A program made the translations under genes and the position numbers. Positions 13,598-21,569 of a stretch of DNA of 22,291 nt are shown here, piece by piece. The stretch is from an uncultured Lachnospiraceae bacterium (GTDB lineage Bacteria; Bacillota; Clostridia; Lachnospirales; Lachnospiraceae). Location of the stretch: assembly GCA_910576895.1 (NCBI GenBank), contig CAJTJZ010000013.1, positions 1-22,291 on the forward strand. Direction: 5' to 3'. Numbering within the stretch: position 1 is the stretch's first letter; every line of letters begins with the position of its first letter. Under the pieces are notes generated by a model. That model was not told where the DNA came from. It searched no databases and was given only the letters and a program-made list of their open reading frames with translations.

Positions 13598-15577
13598 TCA
13601 ATTAGAAGAAACGGACTTCTTCTCTCTTAATGCCTTTGCTTGTGCAATCGCCTGTTCACGCTTTATCTTTTTCTCTGCTTCTTCTTTTCTTGTATTTCTT
13701 ACAATCGTATTTGCTGCAATACCAATCCCAAGCATCGCCCAATAAATAGGTGCAACCGATGGATTAGAATCATTTGCAATACCAGAAATCATATAACTTG
13801 CTGTTGCAATCATAAGCCCAACACCAAGCTTTTCTGCAAATGTTTTATATTCTTTTCGAAAATATAGGCGGAAAGAATCCACAAAATACCAAAAATAAAA
13901 TACAAGCCATGCAAGTAAAGAGATCCCTCCTGTTTGTATCCATGTCTGTAAATACATACAATGTGGTTTTGTAATAATCTGATTTCCATAACCATTATAA
14001 TTTTGATCAATCACATCATCATGTGGATATACAAATGTATACGTATCTGGACCACTTCCAAGAAGTAAATAATGTTTTACTAAAGGTACGGATTTACTCC
14101 AAATATAACCACGTCCGCTAAAACCTCCAAACATCTTAAAAATCTTCCAATCTGCTTTTTCTGCAGTTTTAATTTCACTTTTCTTTCCATTACTATTTTG
14201 AAAACAATATGTCTTATCTTGTTCTGAATAGTAAATAAAATAATGATAGCCATCAATTTCATATTGCAATCCTAAATTTTCATCGCTATATGCAGGCTGA
14301 ATAACTATTCCTGCATATTCCTCCTCTGTAATAACATAATAACCATATTCCTGCCCATCTTCATTTACTGTCGTTTGCACTTGTGTTGGAAGCTGCCGTC
14401 CTGATTCTTCCATAATAATTGGTGCAATATTACCACTTTCATCTATCTGATGCTGAATCGTAAGCTCATGCCCACCATAGAACATAGTATAAGACGTGTC
14501 ATGTAATTCCAAAGAAGTCAAAAGCTGTTCACTCTTTGTTTGTTCCCCCTCATTATGAAAAATACTCATAAATCGTTCAGAAATTACATGATCTCTTGCA
14601 AAATCAAAGCAAACAATGCCAATAATAATCACAATAGCAATCCCAATTGCTTGTTTCCAATATTTTACAATAATTGTATGGAACATAACAAGAAATAAAA
14701 TCATACTTCCAATAATTGCGATCATACCTGCACGTGATAAAGAACCTACAAGCGAAAACATTGTTAAAATAATAAGTGGAATATAAATAAGCAGCTTTTT
14801 TATATTATCAACCGTTACAGTAAGCACTAATAAAAGTGGCAATGCCATTGCTGTATAAACACCAACATAATTAGGATTATACAACGTTGCATAAACACGT
14901 CCTTTTCCAAATGTTAGTCCTAATCCTCCCGGAGCAAGTCCATAATCATCTTTATAAGATGGTGGTAAAATTAATTTTTGACCTATTTCCGACATAATAA
15001 TATCATGATTAAAATATTGACTTGTACCAATGATTCCAAGTAACAAAATTAAAACAAGAATCCAGATTCCTACGGTTTTTAATCGCTTCTCTGACCTTAT
15101 CACTGCATAAGCATAATAACAAATCATGCAATATGATAAAAGACAGAAAATAGATTCAAACATTTCATAAAATCCATGAATACTATGATATTTACTAACA
15201 GAAAAAAAAGTGGAAAGAATACACATAATAGCATAAATTCCTAAAGGAAGAAACATTTTTTTCTTTGGCAGGCCACCTTGTATAAAAAATAAAAGCAAGG
15301 TAAAACATAGCATAATACCACCTAAAATAGAAAAACAAATATTTTTCCAATAATGAAATGCATCTAGTCTTTCTGTTTCCCATGTAAACCATGCATATTC
15401 CGTAAGTTTTGGATCATAAATATGAATTCTAACCATTAACGGAACAAAAACAAATGCTGCAATCATTGGAATTAAAAATACCCAAGATATTTCTTTCTTG
15501 ACAGATATATTGTGCCTGCTGGCATAGCCAGTAGAATCGCTTACAATTCCATCTTTTCTTTTTGTTGAACTTGACAT
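13598..15577 (-). CDS. O-antigen ligase/polymerase family membrane protein (Wzy_C type)
   Basis: The protein is a polytopic membrane protein of 659 residues, probably joining or polymerising surface glycan at the outer face of the membrane. It has about ten or more hydrophobic segments. The family region shows NPNYVGVYTAMALP, SLSRAGMIA, then GRGYIWSKSVPLVKHY, LLGSGPDTYTF and a His in KPHCMYLQTWIQTGG. Between residues about 340 and 485 lies a polar, strand-rich insertion on the outer side, larger than the loop usual in such ligases. The C-terminus is charged (Lys/Glu/Arg). I start at the ATG 15575-15577, with AGGAAGGA eight bases upstream. A longer frame would overlap the upstream gene and has no better site. 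The next gene, encoding a sugar-nucleotide reductase, follows closely, which supports a glycan role. Confidence 0.85.
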   Translation of the reverse strand: MSSSTKRKDGIVSDSTGYASRHNISVKKEISWVFLIPMIAAFVFVPLMVRIHIYDPKLTEYAWFTWETERLDAFHYWKNICFSILGGIMLCFTLLLFFIQGGLPKKKMFLPLGIYAIMCILSTFFSVSKYHSIHGFYEMFESIFCLLSYCMICYYAYAVIRSEKRLKTVGIWILVLILLLGIIGTSQYFNHDIIMSEIGQKLILPPSYKDDYGLAPGGLGLTFGKGRVYATLYNPNYVGVYTAMALPLLLVLTVTVDNIKKLLIYIPLIILTMFSLVGSLSRAGMIAIIGSMILFLVMFHTIIVKYWKQAIGIAIVIIIGIVCFDFARDHVISERFMSIFHNEGEQTKSEQLLTSLELHDTSYTMFYGGHELTIQHQIDESGNIAPIIMEESGRQLPTQVQTTVNEDGQEYGYYVITEEEYAGIVIQPAYSDENLGLQYEIDGYHYFIYYSEQDKTYCFQNSNGKKSEIKTAEKADWKIFKMFGGFSGRGYIWSKSVPLVKHYLLLGSGPDTYTFVYPHDDVIDQNYNGYGNQIITKPHCMYLQTWIQTGGISLLAWLVFYFWYFVDSFRLYFRKEYKTFAEKLGVGLMIATASYMISGIANDSNPSVAPIYWAMLGIGIAANTIVRNTRKEEAEKKIKREQAIAQAKALREKKSVSSN

Positions 15578-15603
15578 AGTACAATTCCTTCCTCTTTCCA
15601 CTT

Positions 15604-15939
15604 CTAAAGCTGTATTCCTATAAAACATAAAATAAAACAACTACAAAATACAATACCATTTATAAGAATCCCTGCAATTGGATAATGAAGCCTAATTTCC
15701 TCCATTGGGAAACATTTCGCTGCATAATACATCCCAAATGCACTAAAAACCATAAGCGTCATGCCTACAGCTCCTGTCCAAATTGCATTATTCCCTTTTG
15801 TATAGATTGATAAAATGCAAAGTGCAACTAGAATGAAAAATTCCAAAACACCACTAATAACGGAAATTATAGCAGATTTTGGATCGTTTTTATTAGAAAA
15901 CTTATAATTTCCACTATCTTGCTGGTATTCAGACTCCAT
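15604..15939 (-). CDS. Small membrane protein, DUF6142-like
   Basis: The 111-residue product has about three or four hydrophobic segments (near 25-47, 52-72 and 86-110) after a polar N-terminus. I find no catalytic motif. Length and pattern resemble DUF6142 proteins of Lachnospiraceae (a VISGVLEFFILVALCILSIY opening and GILINGIVF near the end), but that is from memory. It overlaps the upstream VanZ-family gene by 11 bases and ends 26 bases before the ligase gene, so translation is probably coupled within the envelope operon. Confidence 0.72.
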   Translation of the reverse strand: MESEYQQDSGNYKFSNKNDPKSAIISVISGVLEFFILVALCILSIYTKGNNAIWTGAVGMTLMVFSAFGMYYAAKCFPMEEIRLHYPIAGILINGIVFCSCFILCFIGIQL

Positions 15940-16420
15940 TCTTTTTCCCCCTTTTCATTCTATTATCTATTTTCCGAAAAATACAGTATAGGCCATATCC
16001 AATCATACCGCCAAGTGTATTCATAAATAAATCATCAACATCAAATACACCAAGTCTAGTGACAAGCTGTGTACATTCAATACACATTGTCACCAAAAAA
16101 CTTAGTGCAAGCATTTTCCACCATGTTCGCATATGCGTGGAAAGTATTGGCAGCATCATACCAAACGGTGAAAATGCAAAAATATTTCCAAATACATTTA
16201 CAAGAAAATTAACTGTTCCAACATGTTCTCTGTAAACAATAAATCGGCGAATTTCCTGAAAGAGAACTAAATTATAATGATACTCACTATAAGGGCTTCC
16301 ATAACGTTCTCCAATAAATAGAAAATATACCATAACTCCCATATAAATCCAAAAAATAAACCAAATCAGCCGTTTTTTCCAGTTTGACTTCTGTTTTGCC
16401 GCCAAATTCCTATCTCCCAC
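15929..16420 (-). CDS. VanZ-family membrane protein
   Basis: VanZ-like proteins are small membrane proteins; the founding member gives low teicoplanin resistance, but most have no known function. The 163 residues show the family core: YNLVLFQEIRRF, NVFGNIFAFSPFGMMLP, a helix with ECTQLVTRLG, then VFDVDDLFMNTLGGMIGYGL. Four to five membrane segments are likely. No ATG is in frame near the N-terminus. GTG at 16418-16420 is one option. TTG at 16403-16405, with GGAG eight bases upstream, is another and would shorten the protein by five residues. It lies 22 bases after the large Ig-like protein gene and overlaps the next gene by 11 bases. The context fits wall glycan or envelope work rather than antibiotic resistance. 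Confidence 0.87.
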   Translation of the reverse strand: MGDRNLAAKQKSNWKKRLIWFIFWIYMGVMVYFLFIGERYGSPYSEYHYNLVLFQEIRRFIVYREHVGTVNFLVNVFGNIFAFSPFGMMLPILSTHMRTWWKMLALSFLVTMCIECTQLVTRLGVFDVDDLFMNTLGGMIGYGLYCIFRKIDNRMKRGKKNGV

Positions 16421-16442
16421 ATGATAATTCTTGCAGTATCTA

Positions 16443-18701
16443 TCAACTTGAAACCTGAACCTCTAAAGGAGCAAGTTCTAATTTATTGCCCCCCTCATCT
16501 ACAAAGTATGTTCCTGTTCCTGCGACTGGTGAAACCTTTATCACAGTACCTATTGGTAATTCTTCCTGTGGTGTAAATTCAATCGTTACACGATCATCTG
16601 ATCCAGATGCTTTTGCCTCATATTCATAAATTTTAGCCGTCTTTTTTGCAGTATTTCCATTTTCATCTTTCCCTGTCCAAGTTGCTTCAAGATCAAAATA
16701 CTTTGCATCAGAACCAAAATCAATTCTTTCTGAAAATGTCAATATAATCTTACTTGGCTTTCCTTTTACATATTGATTGCTCTTATAAGTAGGAGGTGTA
16801 TTATCATTCATTGTTATTGTCTGCTTATAAGCTTCCATTGCAAGATACGATTTATCAAAACCTTTTATATTAGATACTTCTATTTCATACTCTTTAATTT
16901 CTGGAATACTGCCCTCTTTAATCGTAAGCCCAACCATACAACCCTGATCAGTGTTAGAAACAACTTCTGCCTCTGTTATTTGAGGACCACCATTAAATCT
17001 ATAATTTGTCGCTGTTCTTGCTGATTCCTCATCAACATGATTTTGGAAAATAACATAAACCTTGCTATTATCATCAGTTGCCTGTGTAATATTCGTTGGT
17101 GCTGGCAATGGAAGATTAGAAGTATCGAGTGTTTCCACTTTGGTGCTAAATGTAAAGTCAACATCTACAATCCATACATTTTCTTCGCCCTGCTCTGCAC
17201 TATCTCCACTGGCAGCATAACCATTTAGTTCTACAGATAGTACGCCACTAAGACTCTGTAATTCTGGTGTCAAAGTATATAGAACTGTTGACGGATCTTC
17301 TCCAAGTTTACCAGATATCTCTACAAGCGATGCTTTATTATTTGCAGAAGTATAAGCTTTCATTACACCTGGACGAACGAGTGTTTTATCAAATACAGCC
17401 GTTACAATTGTTTGTGAAGTACGAGAAATACTAACAAAATTAGCACCAGCGACATTTACCGTTTCATTTTTAATTGTAACAGAATCTTCATAATCTTCTA
17501 CTAAATGACCATTTTTTGCTACAAGACCTGATATCTTTAATTTATATTTTCCATTTGGTCGATCCTCTGGTACAAGATAAAGCTGTGTACAATCTGGTGT
17601 TAAATAGCCAGAAACTGCCCCTGATCCAGCAGCTCCTGAAGTAGCTTTTAAGGAAACTCCTGTCATTTTTTTATTTGTATTAGCAGAAGAATTTGTCGTT
17701 GTATTTGTATTCGTAGTTGTCGTTGTGTTTGTACTTGTATTATTCTTTGATTCCTCTGGAGAAACAGCAATGGTACTAGAATCATCTCCTGAAGAAAATT
17801 CAAATAAAGAACCCTCCTCAATTGCTGATGAAAACTGTACTACGACTTCTCCTGTGGTCATAACAGAAACATTTGTCACTCTTTCCATTGGTTCTATTAC
17901 ATTAAGTACAATTGCATAAACAACTACATCATATTTATCAATCTCAGGATTATAACCTGCTGGAGCTGCTACTACTGTTAATACAGTACGTCCCTCTTGT
18001 TTTGGTGTTACAAATCCATTATCATCTACTGCCGCAATAGCATCATTGGAAATGCTCCAATAAATACGATCTGAGGTATATTTTGATTTTACATTAGCAA
18101 GAAATTGATATTGTCTGTCAAGTGCTAGATCACACTCCATTTTTTCAATCGTAGTATCCTCTGAAACAATTTCAATACTACTTGCTGGATTTTTTACTCG
18201 AATTAAACAAGTTCTGACATATTTCTTTTTTCCTTTTGCATTAATAATACAAGTAATGGTAGTGTTTCCACCTGCTTTAGCATTTACACGACAAGTTCCC
18301 TTTTTCTTATTATAAGTTAAAGATGCCACATTTGGATTACTGCTTCTCCATTTATAAGTTGCCTTTGTAGGTTTATTATTTACTTTTAATGTATAAAAAT
18401 TCATAGGATATGTTATGTAATCTTCATAAGTCGTCAAAAGCCCTGAATTAATTTTCATAATTGTTTTACTATTTGTATTTAATATCGGCTGTTTATTGAC
18501 TTTTGCTGCTTTTTTCTTTGCAACTTTTTTTGTTACTTTTTTCGTAGCTTTTTTCTTTGTTGTATTTACTGTTTTTTTTACAGCAGCATTCACTGTCTGA
18601 CTTTGTTCCAATACTCCAAATAATGCTACTAAAACTAGAAAACAGAAAATACCTGTATAGATACGATTCTTTTTCCTTATCTTTTCTATAAATTTTTTCA
18701 T
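16443..18701 (-). CDS. Large secreted Ig-like surface protein with Lys-rich N-terminus
   Basis: This is a 752-residue exported protein of unknown partner. The signal peptide ends near residue 39 (QTVNA). The mature N-terminus (about 41-70) is a polycationic run of Lys, Thr, Ala and Val. Big_2-type domains follow at about 88-170 and 176-268, with KWRSSNPNVASL and YWSISNDAIAAVDDNGFV. A Thr/Asn-rich linker lies at about 319-343. The remainder contains several beta-sandwich modules, including one with ILTFSERIDFGSDAKYFDL that resembles S-layer SbsA-type Ig domains. No LPXTG, SLH or choline-binding motif is visible; the basic segment could hold it to anionic wall polymers. I use the ATG at 18699-18701, with AGGTGGG seven bases upstream, not the GTG four codons earlier. 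The gene starts 20 bases after its upstream neighbour. Confidence 0.85.
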   Translation of the reverse strand: MKKFIEKIRKKNRIYTGIFCFLVLVALFGVLEQSQTVNAAVKKTVNTTKKKATKKVTKKVAKKKAAKVNKQPILNTNSKTIMKINSGLLTTYEDYITYPMNFYTLKVNNKPTKATYKWRSSNPNVASLTYNKKKGTCRVNAKAGGNTTITCIINAKGKKKYVRTCLIRVKNPASSIEIVSEDTTIEKMECDLALDRQYQFLANVKSKYTSDRIYWSISNDAIAAVDDNGFVTPKQEGRTVLTVVAAPAGYNPEIDKYDVVVYAIVLNVIEPMERVTNVSVMTTGEVVVQFSSAIEEGSLFEFSSGDDSSTIAVSPEESKNNTSTNTTTTTNTNTTTNSSANTNKKMTGVSLKATSGAAGSGAVSGYLTPDCTQLYLVPEDRPNGKYKLKISGLVAKNGHLVEDYEDSVTIKNETVNVAGANFVSISRTSQTIVTAVFDKTLVRPGVMKAYTSANNKASLVEISGKLGEDPSTVLYTLTPELQSLSGVLSVELNGYAASGDSAEQGEENVWIVDVDFTFSTKVETLDTSNLPLPAPTNITQATDDNSKVYVIFQNHVDEESARTATNYRFNGGPQITEAEVVSNTDQGCMVGLTIKEGSIPEIKEYEIEVSNIKGFDKSYLAMEAYKQTITMNDNTPPTYKSNQYVKGKPSKIILTFSERIDFGSDAKYFDLEATWTGKDENGNTAKKTAKIYEYEAKASGSDDRVTIEFTPQEELPIGTVIKVSPVAGTGTYFVDEGGNKLELAPLEVQVSS

Positions 18702-18721
18702 AGCCGTTCCCACCTTTCACT

Positions 18722-19732
18722 TTATTCTAATGATAAAACGACTTTTTTTACTTCATCATATGCTGCAATCTTTACCTGATCTGTTGTTATTACATTATCA
18801 GAAACAACAATCTGATATGCACCAGAAAATTCATTTTCTGTTGTAATAACAAGCGTTTTTCCCGTAAGTACCGCACGAATTTCTCCCAGATCACGTCCCT
18901 CTTTATCATCCTTTTTCGCAGGTATTAATGCTACATTTTCTGTTAATCCTACTCCTGAAATCACTGTGCTTTTTACTACAGCATGGGTAAAATTAATCTC
19001 AAGTACCTTAGTATCAGAAAGTTGTACTGATTTAACACTTGGTCTTGCAATAGTACGAATTTTAAGAGAATCGAGCTTATCCTTTGCAAATGCTGCTTCT
19101 TCTGTTGCTCCAACATACATTTCAAGAACAGCCGCCCCTTCTTCTACTGCCTGAATTGCTCCATTAGTAGCTACCGTAAATACTTCTTCATCTGTTGATT
19201 TCCAGTAAATATTATCAGAACTTCCAATTGGAGAAACTGCTCCTTCTACAGTATATGTATCTCCTTGATATATGTACATTGTCTGTGTTTTTTCATCACT
19301 AATCACTTTATTTACAATCTTATTGTCCTCAGAACGATCACTTGGAACAGTAACTTCTACTTGTGCTTTTAATGTTTTCTTTTTCTGCACATTTTTTTTT
19401 GTTGTATAAGTTACAACACATTTTACCTCTGCTGTCCCTTTTGTTTTTGGAACTAAGTTACAATAATAACCATTTTGTGCATCCCCTTGCCCTGCTTTTT
19501 TTGCCACTTTTACTACTTTTGGATTACTGCTTGTCCAAACAAAATTAAAATCTCGAAATTTTTCTGTATTCATCAACTTTAATGTATATTGATTTACTTT
19601 TCCAACTCCTTCTAACTTCACCGTTTCTGTAACAAGTGCTGGCGGTGTTGCTGCTTCCACTGTAATTGTATCTGTTTTTAATAAAGCCGCTGCTGTAATT
19701 ACTGTCAATACTATCATTTTTCTTATTTTCAT
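18722..19732 (-). CDS. Secreted Ig-like protein, first gene of the envelope operon
   Basis: This is an exported protein of 336 residues. The signal peptide is about 1-27, with cleavage after VEA. Big_2-like domains lie at about 35-130 (FVWTSSNPKVVKVAKKAG and GTAEVKCVVTYT) and 140-225 (IYWKSTDEEVFTVATNGAI). A C-terminal module (about 230-336) with VLEINFTHAVVKSTVI and YQIVVSDNVITT matches the SbsA-like style of its neighbour. The domain order copies the N-terminal half of the larger downstream protein, so the two may have arisen by duplication and act together. No anchor motif is visible. A strong GGAGG lies five bases before the ATG. A promoter about 315 bases upstream implies a long, structured leader. 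Confidence 0.85.
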   Translation of the reverse strand: MKIRKMIVLTVITAAALLKTDTITVEAATPPALVTETVKLEGVGKVNQYTLKLMNTEKFRDFNFVWTSSNPKVVKVAKKAGQGDAQNGYYCNLVPKTKGTAEVKCVVTYTTKKNVQKKKTLKAQVEVTVPSDRSEDNKIVNKVISDEKTQTMYIYQGDTYTVEGAVSPIGSSDNIYWKSTDEEVFTVATNGAIQAVEEGAAVLEMYVGATEEAAFAKDKLDSLKIRTIARPSVKSVQLSDTKVLEINFTHAVVKSTVISGVGLTENVALIPAKKDDKEGRDLGEIRAVLTGKTLVITTENEFSGAYQIVVSDNVITTDQVKIAAYDEVKKVVLSLE

Positions 19733-19793
19733 AGCTACCTCCTTTTTTATTCTCTAAATATAGAATAGATATATACTTATTATATTTTTTCAT

Positions 19794-19855
19794 AAATACA
19801 GACTAGTAGGCGTCGAAATATAGTCCATCTCGGCGCCTTGCTTTCTACTGTATTT
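19794..19855 (-). promoter_or_regulatory. Compound hairpin in the operon leader
   Basis: Outer stem AAATACAG (19855-19848) with CTGTATTT (19801-19794). Inner stem AGGCG (19838-19834) with CGCCT (19812-19808). Apical stem CGAGAT (19832-19827) with ATTTCG (19819-19814), all as read on the minus strand. The loop is GGACTAT. There is no U tract after it, so it is not a plain terminator. Confidence 0.6.
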
Positions 19856-19869
19856 TATTTCTTAATCCT

Positions 19870-19896
19870 TTGTACAAAAGCATCCCTTTTGTACAA
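19870..19896 (-). promoter_or_regulatory. Perfect 11-bp hairpin with GGATG loop in the operon leader
   Basis: On the minus strand TTGTACAAAAG (19896-19886) pairs with CTTTTGTACAA (19880-19870) around the loop GGATG. AAGGATTAAG follows it rather than a U run, so termination is unlikely. GGA presented in a loop is the preferred form of CsrA sites. Confidence 0.65.
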
Positions 19897-20053
19897 TCAA
19901 ATAACTCCTTTGTGTTAAATAAGCTCTTTTGTATCATAAGCTTCAACTCCTGCTTCTGTACCCTGAAAGCTTTTGTTCTATTTTGTTTAAGAATCTTCTG
20001 TTTTTCAGGATCGTATGTGCTTTCTCAGACGAGCAGCTTCCTCATCTGTGATA

Positions 20054-20081
20054 AGTATAGCATACTTTTATTTTTTGTCAA
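20054..20081 (-). promoter_or_regulatory. Strong promoter of the envelope operon
   Basis: On the minus strand consensus TTGACA (20081-20076), a 16-base spacer and TATACT (20059-20054), with an extended -10 TGC just before it. It lies 70 bases past the clpX stop and about 320 bases upstream of the first operon gene, with no other promoter of similar quality between. Confidence 0.7.
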
Positions 20082-20151
20082 ATCTTTGTCGTTTTTTCTT
20101 TTCTTTGCAAGTAAATATTGGTAATAATTCTTTCATAATAGGAAAAACCAA

Positions 20152-21528
20152 TTAGCTTGGCAATAATGCCTGTGTGTGTGTACTTGTACGCATTTCAATT
20201 AAAGGTGTTCCCTTACCTTCAATATATTCTTTTGTAATCACCACTCTGCCAATATTTTCATCTTTTGGAATTTCATACATAATATCCAGCATAAAATCCT
20301 CTAAAAGTGCACGAAGTGCACGTGCTCCTGTCTTTTTCTCTTGTGCTTTTTCCGCAATAAGTTCTAGAGCATCTTCTGAAAATTGCAAATCAACAGCATC
20401 ATAAGATAATAATTTCTGATATTGTTTAATAATCGCATTTTTTGGCTCTTTTAAAACACGTATCAACATTTCCTTATCTAATTCCTTTAAGGAAAAAATC
20501 ATAGGAAGTCTTCCAAGAAATTCTGGAATCATGCCAAATTCCCTTAAATCTTCCGCTGTCGCTTTGCTTAAAATATCATAATCCTTATCATATTTATCTT
20601 TTAAATCACCATAAAATCCAATCGAAGAACGCTTATTTAATCTTGCTTTAATCACATCCCCAAGTTCCGAAAAAGCACCACCACAAATAAATAAAATATT
20701 GCTTGTATTTACTGTCTGCATTGGTACCATAGCATTTTTACTTGTTGCACCAACAGGCACTTCCACATCAGCACCTTCTAAAAGTTTTAAAAGCCCTTGC
20801 TGCACCGATTCTCCGCTGACATCACGACTATGAGCATTATGCTTTTTTGCAATTTTATCTATTTCATCAATAAAGATAATTCCATGTTCTGCACGTTCTA
20901 CATCATTATCTGCTGCCATTAAAAGCTTTGACAATACAGATTCTACATCATCACCAATATAACCAGCCTCTGTTAAGGAAGTAGCATCTGTAATTGCTAA
21001 AGGAACATGCAAAAGTTCTGCAAGTGTCTTTACAAGGTATGTCTTTCCACTTCCTGTCGGTCCAAGCATCAGCATATTTGACTTTTCAATAATAACTTCA
21101 TCATCTTCTGATTGCATGGAAACTCGCTTATAATGATTATAAACTGCAACAGAAATCGCCTTTTTTGCTCTCTCCTGTCCAATGACATACTCATCAAGAT
21201 GTGCCTTAATAATATGTGGCATTGGCATATGATTAATATCAATCATAGGCTGCTGCTTTTTTTTCTTTTTTGCCTTTTTCTCCTTTTTTTGTTTTACTTT
21301 CTCCTGAGAAGCAGAATTTCCCATAAAAGAAAACATATTTGGCATTCCTCCTGTTAAATCCATATAAGGAAAGCCCCCTTGATTCATTGTATCAAATGTT
21401 TTCTGCATACAATCCTGACAAATACAGATATTATTTGGAATATGAATCATTTTTCCTGCTTTGCTTTCTGTACGTCTACAAATATAACAAATTTCTTCTG
21501 TACCCTTTGTATTATCATTTTCACCCAT
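20152..21528 (-). CDS. clpX: ATP-dependent unfoldase ClpX (paralogue with Lys-rich linker)
   Basis: ClpX unfolds tagged or regulatory proteins and feeds them to ClpP. The 458 residues begin with a Cys4 zinc-binding domain (Cys14, Cys17, Cys37, Cys40). A Gly/Met/Phe-rich stretch and a very basic linker (about 77-92, mostly Lys) follow, and then the AAA+ module. Walker A is GPTGSGKT (156-163), the pore loop GYIG is 189-192, and Walker B is FIDEID (219-224). The ClpP-contact IGF is 303-305, so it can probably still dock on ClpP. The linker and the lack of an adjacent clpP or tig suggest a second ClpX rather than the housekeeping copy; that cannot be settled from this window. AGGATAGG lies four bases before the ATG. 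It follows the HtrA-like gene at 55 bases. Confidence 0.9.
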   Translation of the reverse strand: MGENDNTKGTEEICYICRRTESKAGKMIHIPNNICICQDCMQKTFDTMNQGGFPYMDLTGGMPNMFSFMGNSASQEKVKQKKEKKAKKKKKQQPMIDINHMPMPHIIKAHLDEYVIGQERAKKAISVAVYNHYKRVSMQSEDDEVIIEKSNMLMLGPTGSGKTYLVKTLAELLHVPLAITDATSLTEAGYIGDDVESVLSKLLMAADNDVERAEHGIIFIDEIDKIAKKHNAHSRDVSGESVQQGLLKLLEGADVEVPVGATSKNAMVPMQTVNTSNILFICGGAFSELGDVIKARLNKRSSIGFYGDLKDKYDKDYDILSKATAEDLREFGMIPEFLGRLPMIFSLKELDKEMLIRVLKEPKNAIIKQYQKLLSYDAVDLQFSEDALELIAEKAQEKKTGARALRALLEDFMLDIMYEIPKDENIGRVVITKEYIEGKGTPLIEMRTSTHTQALLPS

Positions 21529-21569
21529 GCTGCCTATCCTTTCTATTTTATAGAAATTAGAGTTTCTGT

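Larger units (their letters stand above)
19733..20047 (-). promoter_or_regulatory. Long structured leader of the envelope operon, with repeated GGA motifs
   Basis: Apart from this leader, no protein gene is evident between clpX (stop at 20152) and 19732. From the predicted start near 20047, the RNA has GGA at 20041-20039, 19950-19948, 19908-19906, 19885-19883, 19868-19866 and 19826-19824, plus the ribosome site. Several follow ACAAA-type sequence at roughly 20-base steps. One GGA is in the 5-base loop of a perfect 11-bp hairpin (19870-19896). Another is in the 7-base loop of a compound hairpin (19794-19855). GTACAAAGGAT is close to the CsrA SELEX consensus RUACARGGAUGU. I recognise no known riboswitch. 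A CsrA/RsmA-type target is an inference; no csrA gene is in the window. Confidence 0.45.

Noticed and set aside
13563..13601. TTG start at 13601 for the rfbD gene
   Set aside because: It overlaps the upstream stop but has no ribosome site, while the ATG at 13562 has GGAGG at five bases.
15578..15640. Longer N-terminus for the O-antigen ligase-type protein
   Set aside because: It would overlap the preceding gene by 37 bases, and the extra residues contain the ribosome site for the ATG at 15577.
19733..20047. Cyclic di-GMP, SAM, T-box or other known riboswitch in the leader
   Set aside because: I looked for the conserved cores of these classes (for example the T-box GGTGG motif and the GEMM core) and found none.
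19870..20124. Plus-strand frame of 84 codons antisense to the operon leader
   Set aside because: It is rich in Phe, Ser and Cys as expected for the reverse of A-rich sequence, and shows no ribosome site or known domain.
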